Below, one piece after another: positions 15,972 to 24,706 of a stretch of 43,831 bases of DNA. The translations under genes were made by a program, and so were the position numbers. Positions within the stretch are counted from its first letter, which is position 1; every line of letters starts with the position of its first letter. The notes beneath the pieces are model-generated. The model saw only the letters and a list, made by a program, of their open reading frames with translations, searched no databases and was not told where the DNA came from. This DNA comes from an uncultured Wohlfahrtiimonas sp. (GTDB lineage: Bacteria > Pseudomonadota > Gammaproteobacteria > Cardiobacteriales > Wohlfahrtiimonadaceae), in NCBI GenBank assembly GCA_947631095.1, contig CANRJX010000004.1:1-43831 (forward strand). The letters run 5' to 3'.

Positions 15972-17228
15972 ATGCATATTATTATTTTAGGTGCGGGTGT
16001 AATAGGAGTCACTCAAGCATATTATTTGGCTAAAAAAGGCCATAAAGTCACAGTTTTCGATCGTCATGAAAATTCAGCATTAGAGACAAGTTTTGGGAAT
16101 GCTGGACAAATTACACCGGGATATGCAATGCCATGGGCTGCACCCGGAATCCCGATGAAAGCTATTAAGTGGTTGTTTGAAAAGCATGCACCTTTGGCGA
16201 TTCAGCCAACATTAGATTTAGCGCAGTATAAATTTTTATGGAATATGTATCGCAATTGCACCAATCAAAAATTTGATATTAATAAATCGCGTTTAATGAG
16301 AATTTCAGAATACAGTCGTCAGTGTTTAATTGATTTAAGGGCAGAGACTGGCATTGCTTATGAAAATAGATCTTTGGGGATTACTCAGCTATTACGCACA
16401 CAGAAGCAAATGGAAAATGTTAACGCTTATACTAAAATCTTGGATGAGTTTTCTGTGCCTTATGAAATTTTAGATCAAGCAGGAATTTTAGCGGTTGAAC
16501 CCGGTTTGAAAGCATCTGCACATAAATTATTGGGTGGTTTACGTTTGCCAAATGATGAAACAGGTGATTGCTACCTATTTACAAGTCGATTAACAGAAAT
16601 GTGTGAAAGCTTGGGCGTGCAATTTAAGTTTAATCATACAATCGAAAATATCGTAACAGATGGTCATAAAATTGCTTCAATAACCGCCAATGGTGAAGAT
16701 TATAGTGGCGATGTTTTTGTGGATTGCTTGGGCTCATATACTCCATTTTTATTAAGAAAAATTGGGATTAATGTGCCAATTTATCCAATGAAAGGTTACT
16801 CATTAACGGCAGAAATTGATGATGAAGAATATGCGCCAGTATCGAGCATTCTCGATGATACGTACAAAGTTGCGATTACCCGTTTTGACAAGCGTATGAG
16901 AATCGGTGGTATGGCTGAGATATCTGGATTTAATTTGAAACTTAATCCGAAACGTAGAGAAACGCTAGAATTCATATTGAATGATCTGTTCCCAAAAGCA
17001 GGAAACATTAAAAGTGCAACGTTTTGGGCTGGTTTGCGTCCGAAAACACCTGACAGCACACCGATTATAGGAGCGACTCAATACAATAATTTATACATTA
17101 ACGCAGGGCACGGCACATTAGGTTGGACACAGGCATGCGGCTCTAGTCGTTATTTATCAGACATTATTTCAGGCAATGCACCAGAAATAGCAACAGAAGG
17201 ATTAGATATTTCTCGTTATGATTCCTAA
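15972..17228 (+). CDS. dadA: D-amino acid dehydrogenase, DadA type
   Basis: This 418-residue FAD enzyme (E. coli DadA is 432) has the N-terminal dinucleotide fold MHIIILGAGVIGVTQAYYLAKKGHKVTVFDR. Typical DadA stretches are ETSFGNAGQITPGYAMPWAAPGIP, LPNDETGDCYLFT, FWAGLRPKTPDSTPIIGAT and INAGHGTLGWTQACGSS. It oxidises D-amino acids to 2-oxo acids, passing electrons to the respiratory chain at the inner membrane. No alanine racemase (dadX) follows. Beside dpkA/amaA/amaB it could make 2-oxo-6-aminocaproate from D-lysine, which cyclises to the DpkA substrate; this link is inference, since DadA enzymes are broad and favour D-alanine. A GAGAGGG site supports the start. Confidence 0.92.
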   Translation: MHIIILGAGVIGVTQAYYLAKKGHKVTVFDRHENSALETSFGNAGQITPGYAMPWAAPGIPMKAIKWLFEKHAPLAIQPTLDLAQYKFLWNMYRNCTNQKFDINKSRLMRISEYSRQCLIDLRAETGIAYENRSLGITQLLRTQKQMENVNAYTKILDEFSVPYEILDQAGILAVEPGLKASAHKLLGGLRLPNDETGDCYLFTSRLTEMCESLGVQFKFNHTIENIVTDGHKIASITANGEDYSGDVFVDCLGSYTPFLLRKIGINVPIYPMKGYSLTAEIDDEEYAPVSSILDDTYKVAITRFDKRMRIGGMAEISGFNLKLNPKRRETLEFILNDLFPKAGNIKSATFWAGLRPKTPDSTPIIGATQYNNLYINAGHGTLGWTQACGSSRYLSDIISGNAPEIATEGLDISRYDS

Positions 17229-17356
17229 TACCATTATTTTTATAGAAAAAATATATGTGCAAAAAGCGTTGTCAAAAAACTGACACAATTGCTTGGTAAT
17301 CTCGAGTGAGCTTCATCATTGTCCTGAATATATAACTAAGCAGAGGAATGATCACG

Positions 17357-18034
17357 ATGAAAGATAAAACCATCATTAGCTTACCTGATGTACCCAAGCG
17401 CTCTATTTTGTTTATAGACATTGAAAATTGTCCATCCAAGATTAGCGAGCTCATCCTCGAATTTAAGGAATATCATAAAGTTGTGATTTGCTATGCCAAT
17501 ACTGGCGTTAAGATTCCCTTAGATTGGATTACATCATTGAGTGAATTTGTCATGCAAGGGCGATTAGAGTTAGTCAAAATGGGTGATATTGCAAATAATT
17601 CAGCAGATTTTGGCATCACGTTTATGCTCGGTTGTTACTTTGAGCAATATGATCGATTTGAAATATATTCTAATGATAAGGATTTTGATGCGATTATTAA
17701 TCTTGTGAATCGCTCACCCAATAAAAAAGCAAAACGTGTGGGTACAACGCGCAGTAATAAAGAGTTACAGTTTGATTCTTTGTTAATCAAAATGTGCAAG
17801 ATGTTGCATAAGATTGAAGATTACTCTCGACCTGTAAAACTTGAGAGCTTACGCAATACGATTCGCTCACAGTTAAAAGGCTCAGACATTACGGATAGAG
17901 CAAGAGAGCATTTAGTGAATCATGTAATCAGTCGAATGGAGTTTTTGGATGTTGTGCGCGTCAAAAATCAAGGCAATATTCTGCAATATAACTCCAATCG
18001 CATTGAAGATTTCTTGGGTAAAATGAGTGCGTAA
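17357..18034 (+). CDS. NYN/PIN-like domain protein, putative nuclease
   Basis: The second ATG (MKDKTIISLP) is chosen because AGAGGAA lies eight bases upstream; the ORF track begins three codons earlier. The 225-residue product starts with a PIN-like fold: SILFIDIENCPSKI has the first acidic strand end, NSADFGITFMLG a central Asp, and FEIYSNDKDFDAIINLV the third acidic cluster. These are the positions that bind metal in NYN/PIN RNases. The C-terminal half is helical, with a winged-helix-like feel (SLRNTIRSQLKGSDITDRAREHLVNHVI), and may bind nucleic acid. It stands alone without an obvious antitoxin gene. RNA cleavage is a family-level guess. Confidence 0.65.
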   Translation: MKDKTIISLPDVPKRSILFIDIENCPSKISELILEFKEYHKVVICYANTGVKIPLDWITSLSEFVMQGRLELVKMGDIANNSADFGITFMLGCYFEQYDRFEIYSNDKDFDAIINLVNRSPNKKAKRVGTTRSNKELQFDSLLIKMCKMLHKIEDYSRPVKLESLRNTIRSQLKGSDITDRAREHLVNHVISRMEFLDVVRVKNQGNILQYNSNRIEDFLGKMSA

Positions 18035-18111
18035 CATCGTGATTATTGATGGAAATATTGATTATTTTATTGTAGCTTTGTTAAACGCTCAAAAAATATA
18101 AGAGAATTAAT

Positions 18112-18489
18112 ATGCGCTATATAAAATATTTGATAATAAGTTTGTCTTTAATGATGATTGGAATGACTGCGACGATGCCTGATAAAATTCATAAAAACTG
18201 GTTAAGAGAATGGGATGATGGTTGGGTGGTTTATGCTTATCAGTCATCGGGTAATTTATACAGGGCAACACATGAAAAGCCTTATTTGGAAAATTTTGGC
18301 AAATATACAATAGAGAAAGATCGTATTAAGTTTATTGATAATCCTGAGAATTATACGGCTGTCATTTTTGATTTTTCAGTTGAAAATGGTGAAGATGTTT
18401 TACATCTTTATGATGCTGAAACCAGAAAACCTTATGGAAATTATCATTCAATTTCAGATATAGAGATGGATAATTTAATGCACGATTAG
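18112..18489 (+). CDS. Small exported protein of unknown function
   Basis: The 125-residue protein has an N-terminal signal or anchor: MRYIKYLIISLSLMMIGMTATMP, basic then hydrophobic. The mature part is rich in aromatic and acidic residues (WLREWDDGWVVYAYQSSGNLY; YTAVIFDFSVENGEDVLHLYDAE) and looks like a compact beta-rich domain. I recognise no family. An AGAGAATT sequence lies just upstream of the ATG and a strong bidirectional terminator follows, so it is a real transcription unit. The 77-base gap from the NYN gene could allow co-transcription. There is no cysteine, so a lipoprotein is excluded. Confidence 0.7.
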   Translation: MRYIKYLIISLSLMMIGMTATMPDKIHKNWLREWDDGWVVYAYQSSGNLYRATHEKPYLENFGKYTIEKDRIKFIDNPENYTAVIFDFSVENGEDVLHLYDAETRKPYGNYHSISDIEMDNLMHD

Positions 18490-18495
18490 TTAAAC

Positions 18496-18522
18496 AAAAA
18501 GCCCTCAATGAGGGCTTTTTTA
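18496..18522. terminator. Bidirectional terminator between the small exported protein and the AAA+ gene
   Basis: GCCCTC pairs with GAGGGC around a three-base loop, with A's before and T's after, in the 42-base convergent gap. It also ends the long ccm-AAA+ transcript on the minus strand. Confidence 0.9.
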
Positions 18523-18531
18523 TTGAATCAA

Positions 18532-20628
18532 TTATTTATTAGCCACAAACCCAATCGTAGTGCCTTTGGCTTGTTTGAGATCATTCTCTTTCACTAATTG
18601 CGCTAATATCTCTTCAGGTTTCGTGATCACGCCCAATTTAGCTTGACGGGCAGAGATCGCAAAGTCACCGGGTGCTAAGCTAGTTAGTTTTTTAAAGTTC
18701 ATTTCCAATGCTGGATCAATTTCTTTAAAGCCTAAATAACGGCATTGTTCATTGAACAATAACCAAGCTTGATCGGCTGTTAAGTAGTTAAATTTCACTT
18801 TAAAGTCAAAACGACGAAGCATCGCTTGATCTAAATGATCCATCAAGTTTGTGGTTGCGATGAAAATGCCTGAAAACTCTTCCATTTGCGTGAGCATTTC
18901 GTTGACCATTGTCACTTCATAATTTTGCTGAGCATGGCGACGATCACGCAAGAAGCTATCCACTTCATCCATCAATAAGATTGCGCCTGTTGTATTCGCT
19001 TCATGGAATGCAGCAGCGATTTGCTTCTCAGTTTCACCAACATATTTATCCATCAAATCAGATACTTTTTTGATGAGTAAAGGCTTATTCAAATAATCCG
19101 CTAAGTAATGTGCAAATGCTGATTTACCGGTGCCAGATGCACCATATAAACAGATGCGTGCTTCATTGAATACTTTTAGGCGTTCGGCCAATAATGCTAA
19201 GTTTGAATCAGTATTCGTAAATGCAGGATTATAAATGTCACTTAAGCCACCAATTTTAGCAATGCGAATTTCTTCATTGCCTTGTGCCTTCAGTGTGCCA
19301 TTAATGATGGTTGCCGCAGCTTCATCATAATTGCCATTGAGTGAGTCTTGAATGGTGTTTAAAACTTTTGCAGTGCGGTCAATAATCGCAGGCACTAAAT
19401 TTTTAGAAAGCGCCAATGCATTTAAAGTGTTAGGGCTTAGTGTACCTTTTAAGGCAGACTCCAACATTGCTTTGCGTTCTGATTTTGGCGGTGATGCTAA
19501 ATGGAAAGTAAAATCAAAACGGCGAATAATGGCAGGATCAATGTCATAAGTATCGTTACAAATCCAAATGGTCGGAATTTTATTGGTTTCTAAAATATGG
19601 TTGAACCATGCTTTAGAAAAGTTTGGTAAACCTTCCATGGAGCCATCAAAAAATACATCTTCAATTTCATCAAAAATGATCAATGATTTTTGATTACAGA
19701 AGAAGTTTTGTGCGGCCAAATAAGCATATAAACGCTGTTCGCCTTTTTCTACGCCTTCGCCTTGAATGGATTCAGAGACAACTTCATAAGCAGATACTTT
19801 GAAATAATCCACTAAAACACGCGCCAACTCTGTTTTGCCTGTGCCAGGTTCACCATAAATTAATATGTTGATGCCTTTTTCATTGTTATCTAAAGCATAT
19901 TGTAAATATGGCACTAAAATAGAGAGTTCAGTTTTTAAGTAGTTAAAGTTTTCGAGTGTTAAGTCTGTAGGTTTGCTCTTAGAAACAACATCTTTCAGAA
20001 TGTTATAGGGCGTTGTTTCGTGAGAGAACATCGCTTCAATAAAATTGCGTGACAACAAATCAATTTTGCCACGGAAGAATAGAGAAGGGCCATGATGTAC
20101 ACGCACTAAACCTGTGCGAGCTAATGTACCATCCGATGCGAATGCCGTACGAATTTCTTGTGGCGTAGTTTGAAGTAATACTGCCAAAATACGATACATT
20201 TGATCAGAGCTGATTGCGCCCAATAAGTCCAACGCATTATTCAATAATGTTTCATTGTACGTAATCAGCGTGAATTCTAATAAAGCACATTCAATGTCAG
20301 AAAGATCAATCAGAGATTTTAAGTTTTCTAAATTATGGCTTAAATCTGCATTGTAAGGCTTTTTAAAGAGTTCAGGATCAGCAGATAATGCTTCTTGCTG
20401 TTCTTTTAATGTTTTTAAAATATCAGCACGATTTAAAGGTGGTTTATGATTGATCCATTTATCTAAAGATAAGGCCGTTGCTAATTGATCATCACTAAAA
20501 TAGTCTTTATGAATAAACTCGCGATGGCCACCAAGATCAATAATAATTGTTAAAATCCATGATTGTACAATCGGTGGTAATTGTTGTGTGTAATCCATAG
20601 CTAAAGCCGGAGTTGTTTTGTTTGTCAT
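18532..20628 (-). CDS. Tandem AAA+ ATPase of unknown function
   Basis: The 698-residue protein carries two complete AAA+ modules. The first has Walker A YGEPGTGKTELAR near residue 259, Walker B LIIFDEIEDVFF and an IIRRFDF arginine-finger region. The second has Walker A YGASGTGKSAFAH near residue 496, Walker B ILLMDEVDSFL and MLRRFDF. The first 230 residues are a helical region I do not recognise. There is no protease, zinc-binding or membrane segment, so it looks like a cytoplasmic remodelling ATPase. It starts 17 bases after ccmB and lies in the same direction with no terminator between, so it should be the last gene of the ccm transcript. A link to cytochrome assembly is suggested only by position. 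Confidence 0.85.
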   Translation of the reverse strand: MTNKTTPALAMDYTQQLPPIVQSWILTIIIDLGGHREFIHKDYFSDDQLATALSLDKWINHKPPLNRADILKTLKEQQEALSADPELFKKPYNADLSHNLENLKSLIDLSDIECALLEFTLITYNETLLNNALDLLGAISSDQMYRILAVLLQTTPQEIRTAFASDGTLARTGLVRVHHGPSLFFRGKIDLLSRNFIEAMFSHETTPYNILKDVVSKSKPTDLTLENFNYLKTELSILVPYLQYALDNNEKGINILIYGEPGTGKTELARVLVDYFKVSAYEVVSESIQGEGVEKGEQRLYAYLAAQNFFCNQKSLIIFDEIEDVFFDGSMEGLPNFSKAWFNHILETNKIPTIWICNDTYDIDPAIIRRFDFTFHLASPPKSERKAMLESALKGTLSPNTLNALALSKNLVPAIIDRTAKVLNTIQDSLNGNYDEAAATIINGTLKAQGNEEIRIAKIGGLSDIYNPAFTNTDSNLALLAERLKVFNEARICLYGASGTGKSAFAHYLADYLNKPLLIKKVSDLMDKYVGETEKQIAAAFHEANTTGAILLMDEVDSFLRDRRHAQQNYEVTMVNEMLTQMEEFSGIFIATTNLMDHLDQAMLRRFDFKVKFNYLTADQAWLLFNEQCRYLGFKEIDPALEMNFKKLTSLAPGDFAISARQAKLGVITKPEEILAQLVKENDLKQAKGTTIGFVANK

Positions 20629-20645
20629 TTGAATCTCAAGAAAAT

Positions 20646-21314
20646 TTAATGAAGACTAATGCGAAGTGCAAAAGCTGTAATAAGTGGTGCGAGTGCAAGC
20701 GTAATAAGATCTAATGCAAAAAATACAGCATAAAATCCTGCCACAGAATGCCCTTCAACGATTCTAAGTGTTGCCTGTACACCAAAAATAAGCACAGGTA
20801 AAAAGAGAGGTAGAGCGATGATGCTGAGCAATAAGCCCGCGCGTCTTAATTGTAAAGTTAAGGCAGTACAAATTGCACCAATACAGCTCAAAATAGGTGT
20901 GGCGATTAATAGTAAAAATGCGATTTCTAGTACTTGTGGTACTGTGAAATACAGCATTAAACCTAAAATCGGTGAAACAATGATTAATGGGAGCGCAGTT
21001 AAACACCAATGTGCAATGATTTTTGCTAAAACAACCACCACCAATGGTGTGCCTGAAAGCATGAGTTGCTCTAATGAACCGTCATCATAGTCATTTTTAA
21101 ATAAACGTTCCATGATTAGCATGTTCGATAAAAGCGCACCAATCCATAAAATGGCTGGTGAAACATTGCGCATCACTTTTTCATTATCTAGCCCTAAACC
21201 TAATGGAAATAAGCTAACAATGATCAAAAAGAAGATCATTGGTGTTAATAATTCTGTTCGTTGGCGCATGCCCAGTTGTAGATCACGTTGAATGATCGCA
21301 GTGAATACACTCAT
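20646..21314 (-). CDS. ccmB: Heme exporter protein CcmB
   Basis: This 222-residue inner-membrane protein has six hydrophobic segments, the usual length and layout for CcmB. The N-terminus FTAIIQRDLQLGMRQRTELLTPMIFF and the loop LLSNMLIMERLFKNDYDDGSLEQLMLSG (acid-rich, before the third helix) are family hallmarks. With CcmA and CcmC it forms the ABC-type complex that, with ATP hydrolysis, releases heme-loaded CcmE in cytochrome c maturation System I. It overlaps ccmA by four bases (ATGA). It lies after ccmI rather than at the head of the operon. Confidence 0.95.
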   Translation of the reverse strand: MSVFTAIIQRDLQLGMRQRTELLTPMIFFLIIVSLFPLGLGLDNEKVMRNVSPAILWIGALLSNMLIMERLFKNDYDDGSLEQLMLSGTPLVVVVLAKIIAHWCLTALPLIIVSPILGLMLYFTVPQVLEIAFLLLIATPILSCIGAICTALTLQLRRAGLLLSIIALPLFLPVLIFGVQATLRIVEGHSVAGFYAVFFALDLITLALAPLITAFALRISLH

Positions 21315-21952
21315 TCTTTTCTATAGCTCTCAATAATGTGATGTTGATTATACACTGCTTCTGATGGTGTTTGATGTGATGTGAAAATAACTGTGCCATT
21401 TTGTTCATGATGGGCTTTTATGGCAGTCTCTAAAATTTCAACAGAACGTTTATCTAACGCTGTAAAAGGCTCATCTAGAATCCAAATTGTTTTAGGTTCT
21501 AGCCATAAGCGTGAAAGTGCAACACGACGCCTTTGTCCCGCAGATAAGAAACGAATTGCACGGCTTTGAGTAGGAATTGAAAGTTTTTCAAAAATTTCAT
21601 AAATTTCCGTATCAGACTTTTGTATGCCTTGAATTTTTAGCATTAAGCTAATGTTTTCATAAGCTGTTAAATCATCTTTCAAACCAAGCGCATGACCAAT
21701 GTATAAAATTTGTTGGTGATAAACATGCGCAAGCTCTTTGCGATTAATCTCATTTAAAAAAATATCACCTAAATAAATATTATTTAATCCTGCAATGACA
21801 CGTAAAAAAGTTGTTTTACCTGCACCATTTTCACCTTCAATATAAAGGCTATCACCATTTTTTAATGTCAGCGAAACAGGCGTAAAAACTTTTCGGTAAT
21901 TACGTGTTGCGCTGACATCTTGAATGGTTAATGTAAATTCAGGAAACATCAT
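21311..21952 (-). CDS. ccmA: Cytochrome c maturation ABC ATPase CcmA
   Basis: The 213-residue ATPase has Walker A GENGAGKTTFLR near residue 40, the signature LSAGQRRRVALSRLWL and Walker B IWILDEPFTALDKRS, followed by the H-loop VIFTSHQT. It lacks extra domains, as expected for CcmA. ATP hydrolysis by CcmA with CcmBC drives release of holo-CcmE. Its first base is the last base of the ccmI stop (TAATG-type overlap), and it overlaps ccmB by four bases, so translation is probably coupled. Confidence 0.95.
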   Translation of the reverse strand: MMFPEFTLTIQDVSATRNYRKVFTPVSLTLKNGDSLYIEGENGAGKTTFLRVIAGLNNIYLGDIFLNEINRKELAHVYHQQILYIGHALGLKDDLTAYENISLMLKIQGIQKSDTEIYEIFEKLSIPTQSRAIRFLSAGQRRRVALSRLWLEPKTIWILDEPFTALDKRSVEILETAIKAHHEQNGTVIFTSHQTPSEAVYNQHHIIESYRKE

Positions 21953-23691
21953 TAATTGGGCTTAATTGGTGATGCTTTTGAGCTATCACGAATTTGATCT
22001 AGAGTAATAATATTAATTTTTGCTGTTGGAATGGCTTCTTTAATGCTTTCAATATCTCCTGCTGTTCCCACTGCTTCGTTGGTCATACTTAAACGACCAC
22101 CAATTTCGAGATTATCATAAGAGAATAAGCTTGGTGAATTTGGCATTAATTTATCAGCATCTGTGATTTCTACTGTTAATGGAAAACTCAATGTTTTAGC
22201 CGCTGGAATTTTTTTAGCAGCCAAAGGCATACGAGAACCAGCCATAGAAATAAATAGATTGAGCGTAGTAGCATTTGGTAATGCTTCTAAATCAACATCT
22301 GGTGCATTCACTTGTACTAAAAAACGCTTATCTTGTTGTTTAGCAACCAAATCAACAAGTACGTTCATATTATTTGCAAATGGTTCTACATCATCTTTTG
22401 GCTCAAATAATAAAGCACTTTCATAAGCTCCTTTCGGTAATTGAACAAGTGGAGTTGTATAAATGGTTGAATTATTTTTAAGATTTTTGATGTCACCAAA
22501 CACAGCAATGTGCTCATAATTGCGAATTGGCTGGGCAATCCCTTCAAAACTATCAAAATCATTGATTGAGATTTCATCAGGAATATTTGAATTAGGCGTG
22601 ATTAAAATTTCTTTATAGGCCAATGGTGTATTTTCTTCTAAATCCATCATATATACCGTTAATAAAGAAGGATCCGATAAACTTTCCCAATTTAAAGCAT
22701 CTAATGATTTTGTGTTAATCACATAATTGCGAATTTGTGCAGTTTCCATTGTTTGCTGATTAATAGCCGCCAAAATCATATCAATCGCCTGCACTGTTTT
22801 TTCAGACTGCTCTTTTTGTTCTGGTGTAGTGTTGCGTTCAGCAAAGATTTTGCGAAGATTTTGCCATTGAACAATCGCTTCATCAATCATTTGGTTGTCA
22901 TACAATGCTTGAGCATACATCACACGCAAGCCAGTATCTTCAGGATTCAACGCCAAGAAAGCTTCAATCTTTTTAATTAAAGCAGGGGTTAATTGATTTT
23001 GAGAATTTTGTAACTCAATATCAATGATCATCGTATTTGCGATGTAATCGTTTGGCGATAACTCAATAACTCTTGAATAAACCTCATGTGCTGCAGGAAG
23101 CCATCTAACATCATAGAGCATTTTGCCAAGTAACTTTAATGTTGTCGGATTATCATGAGTCTCTTTTGCGCTCATGAAAAATAGTGCAGGGAAACCATAT
23201 TTTAACTCATTGAAAATTTCAGGGTTACGAGGTTGAGGTTCAACTTCTAAAATACTTTTCGGAGAATTTAACTCAGCCGATGGAATTGTATCGCGCCATT
23301 CTGTGAATTCTTGCACTAAGCGTGTGCGTTCAGAATCATAAAGACGAACATCTGGTGTGTATGATAAAGCCCAAAATCCACCAATTGCAAGGATAGGGAA
23401 GAGCAAAGCAATTAACGTTACGATAATGCGTGTAGGAGCAGATAATTTAACAACATTTTGTCTGCTAATTTTAAGCAAATCTCGTGCAGCTTCAGCTTTC
23501 TGAAGATCATATTGTTCTTGAGTCAGTGCACCACTTGCGAGTTCCTTAGATAAACGCTCTTCTGTTGCAATATAATTTTTCTTATAAATATCTTGCAACG
23601 AAACTTCTGGTTGAGCTGATTTTGATCTGACTAATGGGTAAAAAATTACTAATATTGTCAGTGCAAAAATTAAAAAAGAGGTGAAAATCAT
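21952..23691 (-). CDS. ccmI: Cytochrome c biogenesis protein CcmI (TPR-containing)
   Basis: The 579-residue protein has the CcmI plan: an N-terminal membrane helix (MIFTSFLIFALTILVIFYPLV), a cytoplasmic loop (EERLSKELASGALTQEQYDLQKAEAARDLL), a second helix near residue 90, then a periplasmic TPR region (LLGKMLYDVRWLPAAHEVYSRVIELSPNDY and IEAFLALNPEDTGLRVMYAQALYDNQMIDEAI). The C-terminal domain (LTVEITDADKLMPN...IGGRLSMTNEAVGTAGDIES) resembles the CcmI tail. It holds apocytochrome c and presents it to CcmF/CcmH. It is long for CcmI because of about 200 residues between TPR and tail. It overlaps ccmH by four bases. Confidence 0.9.
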   Translation of the reverse strand: MIFTSFLIFALTILVIFYPLVRSKSAQPEVSLQDIYKKNYIATEERLSKELASGALTQEQYDLQKAEAARDLLKISRQNVVKLSAPTRIIVTLIALLFPILAIGGFWALSYTPDVRLYDSERTRLVQEFTEWRDTIPSAELNSPKSILEVEPQPRNPEIFNELKYGFPALFFMSAKETHDNPTTLKLLGKMLYDVRWLPAAHEVYSRVIELSPNDYIANTMIIDIELQNSQNQLTPALIKKIEAFLALNPEDTGLRVMYAQALYDNQMIDEAIVQWQNLRKIFAERNTTPEQKEQSEKTVQAIDMILAAINQQTMETAQIRNYVINTKSLDALNWESLSDPSLLTVYMMDLEENTPLAYKEILITPNSNIPDEISINDFDSFEGIAQPIRNYEHIAVFGDIKNLKNNSTIYTTPLVQLPKGAYESALLFEPKDDVEPFANNMNVLVDLVAKQQDKRFLVQVNAPDVDLEALPNATTLNLFISMAGSRMPLAAKKIPAAKTLSFPLTVEITDADKLMPNSPSLFSYDNLEIGGRLSMTNEAVGTAGDIESIKEAIPTAKINIITLDQIRDSSKASPIKPN

Positions 23692-24146
23692 TGAGGAGTA
23701 TCCTTTTTGTTTAGCATTTCAGACAATTTTTCGATTTCTGCTTGTGATAAAGGTTGTATGTTTGTTGTTTCAGCTTTTCTACGGCGAGAAAAAATAATAA
23801 CAAGAACACCCAGTAAGACAATTGCAGGGCCGAACCAAAGCACAAAAGTAATAGGTTTAACTGGTGGCGTATATAGAACGAAATCACCATAACGATCGAC
23901 CATAAATGATAGGATCTCACTATCGCTTCTGCCATCATTGATCATAAAATAGACGCGGTCTTTCAAGTCTTTTGCTAATGGTGCGTCTGAATCGGCTAGA
24001 TTTTGATTCTGGCATTTCGGACAACGTAAGTCTTTGATTAATGAGTTAAAGCGTTTTTCGCTCACAGGATTATTAAAAGGATAAATGTTGACATTAGCAA
24101 CGGCTAACCCTGAAATGAGCACCAAAAAAATTAGGATTTTTTTCAT
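23688..24146 (-). CDS. ccmH: Cytochrome c maturation thiol protein CcmH
   Basis: The 152-residue protein has a signal peptide, then the CcmH/CycL domain. The redox pair lies in LRCPKCQNQNLADSDAPLAKDLKDRVYFMINDGRSDSEILSFMVDRYGDFVLYTPP, nearly the textbook family sequence. A single C-terminal membrane helix (VLWFGPAIVLLGVLVIIF) anchors it with the thiol domain in the periplasm. It reduces the apocytochrome CXXCH thiols for heme ligation. It corresponds to the short CcmH; the TPR part is the separate CcmI. It shares one base with ccmG and four with ccmI. Confidence 0.95.
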   Translation of the reverse strand: MKKILIFLVLISGLAVANVNIYPFNNPVSEKRFNSLIKDLRCPKCQNQNLADSDAPLAKDLKDRVYFMINDGRSDSEILSFMVDRYGDFVLYTPPVKPITFVLWFGPAIVLLGVLVIIFSRRRKAETTNIQPLSQAEIEKLSEMLNKKDTPQ

Positions 24147-24697
24147 TATGACTGATCTCCTTTGGCAAAGAGTGACTCATAAATCGTTTTCAATTGAGAG
24201 TTCCATACATCCGGTAAAATTGCACCAACATGACGATAACGAATGACATTATTTTCATCTACAAAAAATGTTTCAGGTGCACCATAAACGCCTAACTCGA
24301 TACCAACAGAGCCGCTTTCATCGAGAAAATTAAATAAATATGGGTCGCCAAGATCTTGTAACCATCTATGAGCAAGCACCGGGTCATCTTTGTAGTTAAT
24401 ACCATAAATAGTAATGCCTTGGTCTTTTAAAACATTTAAGGTTTCATGTTCATCACGACATGTTGGACACCATGTTGCCCATACATTGATCAATGCAGGG
24501 CCTTTGATGTCTTCATTCGTTAAAATCGCAGCGATACTATTGGGGGCGTCTAATTTTTTGGAACTGAATTCAGGAAGTGGCTTACCTTCTAGTTGAGAAG
24601 GTAATTTACTTGGATCATTGCCTAATGTTATGAAAAAGAAGCCAAATATAATAACTAAGGCAGATACTGTAAGTGCAGTAATTGCAGGTTTTTTCAT
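24146..24697 (-). CDS. ccmG: Thiol:disulfide interchange protein CcmG/DsbE
   Basis: This 183-residue membrane-anchored thioredoxin-fold protein has an N-terminal hydrophobic helix, then PALINVWATWCPTCRDEHETLNVL with the active-site CPTC pair, and the cis-Pro region GAPETFFVDENNVIRYRHVGAI. CcmG passes reducing equivalents to CcmH in the periplasm. It starts nine bases after ccmF with an AAGGAG site and overlaps ccmH by one base. Confidence 0.95.
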   Translation of the reverse strand: MKKPAITALTVSALVIIFGFFFITLGNDPSKLPSQLEGKPLPEFSSKKLDAPNSIAAILTNEDIKGPALINVWATWCPTCRDEHETLNVLKDQGITIYGINYKDDPVLAHRWLQDLGDPYLFNFLDESGSVGIELGVYGAPETFFVDENNVIRYRHVGAILPDVWNSQLKTIYESLFAKGDQS

Positions 24698-24706
24698 ATT
24701 AACTCC

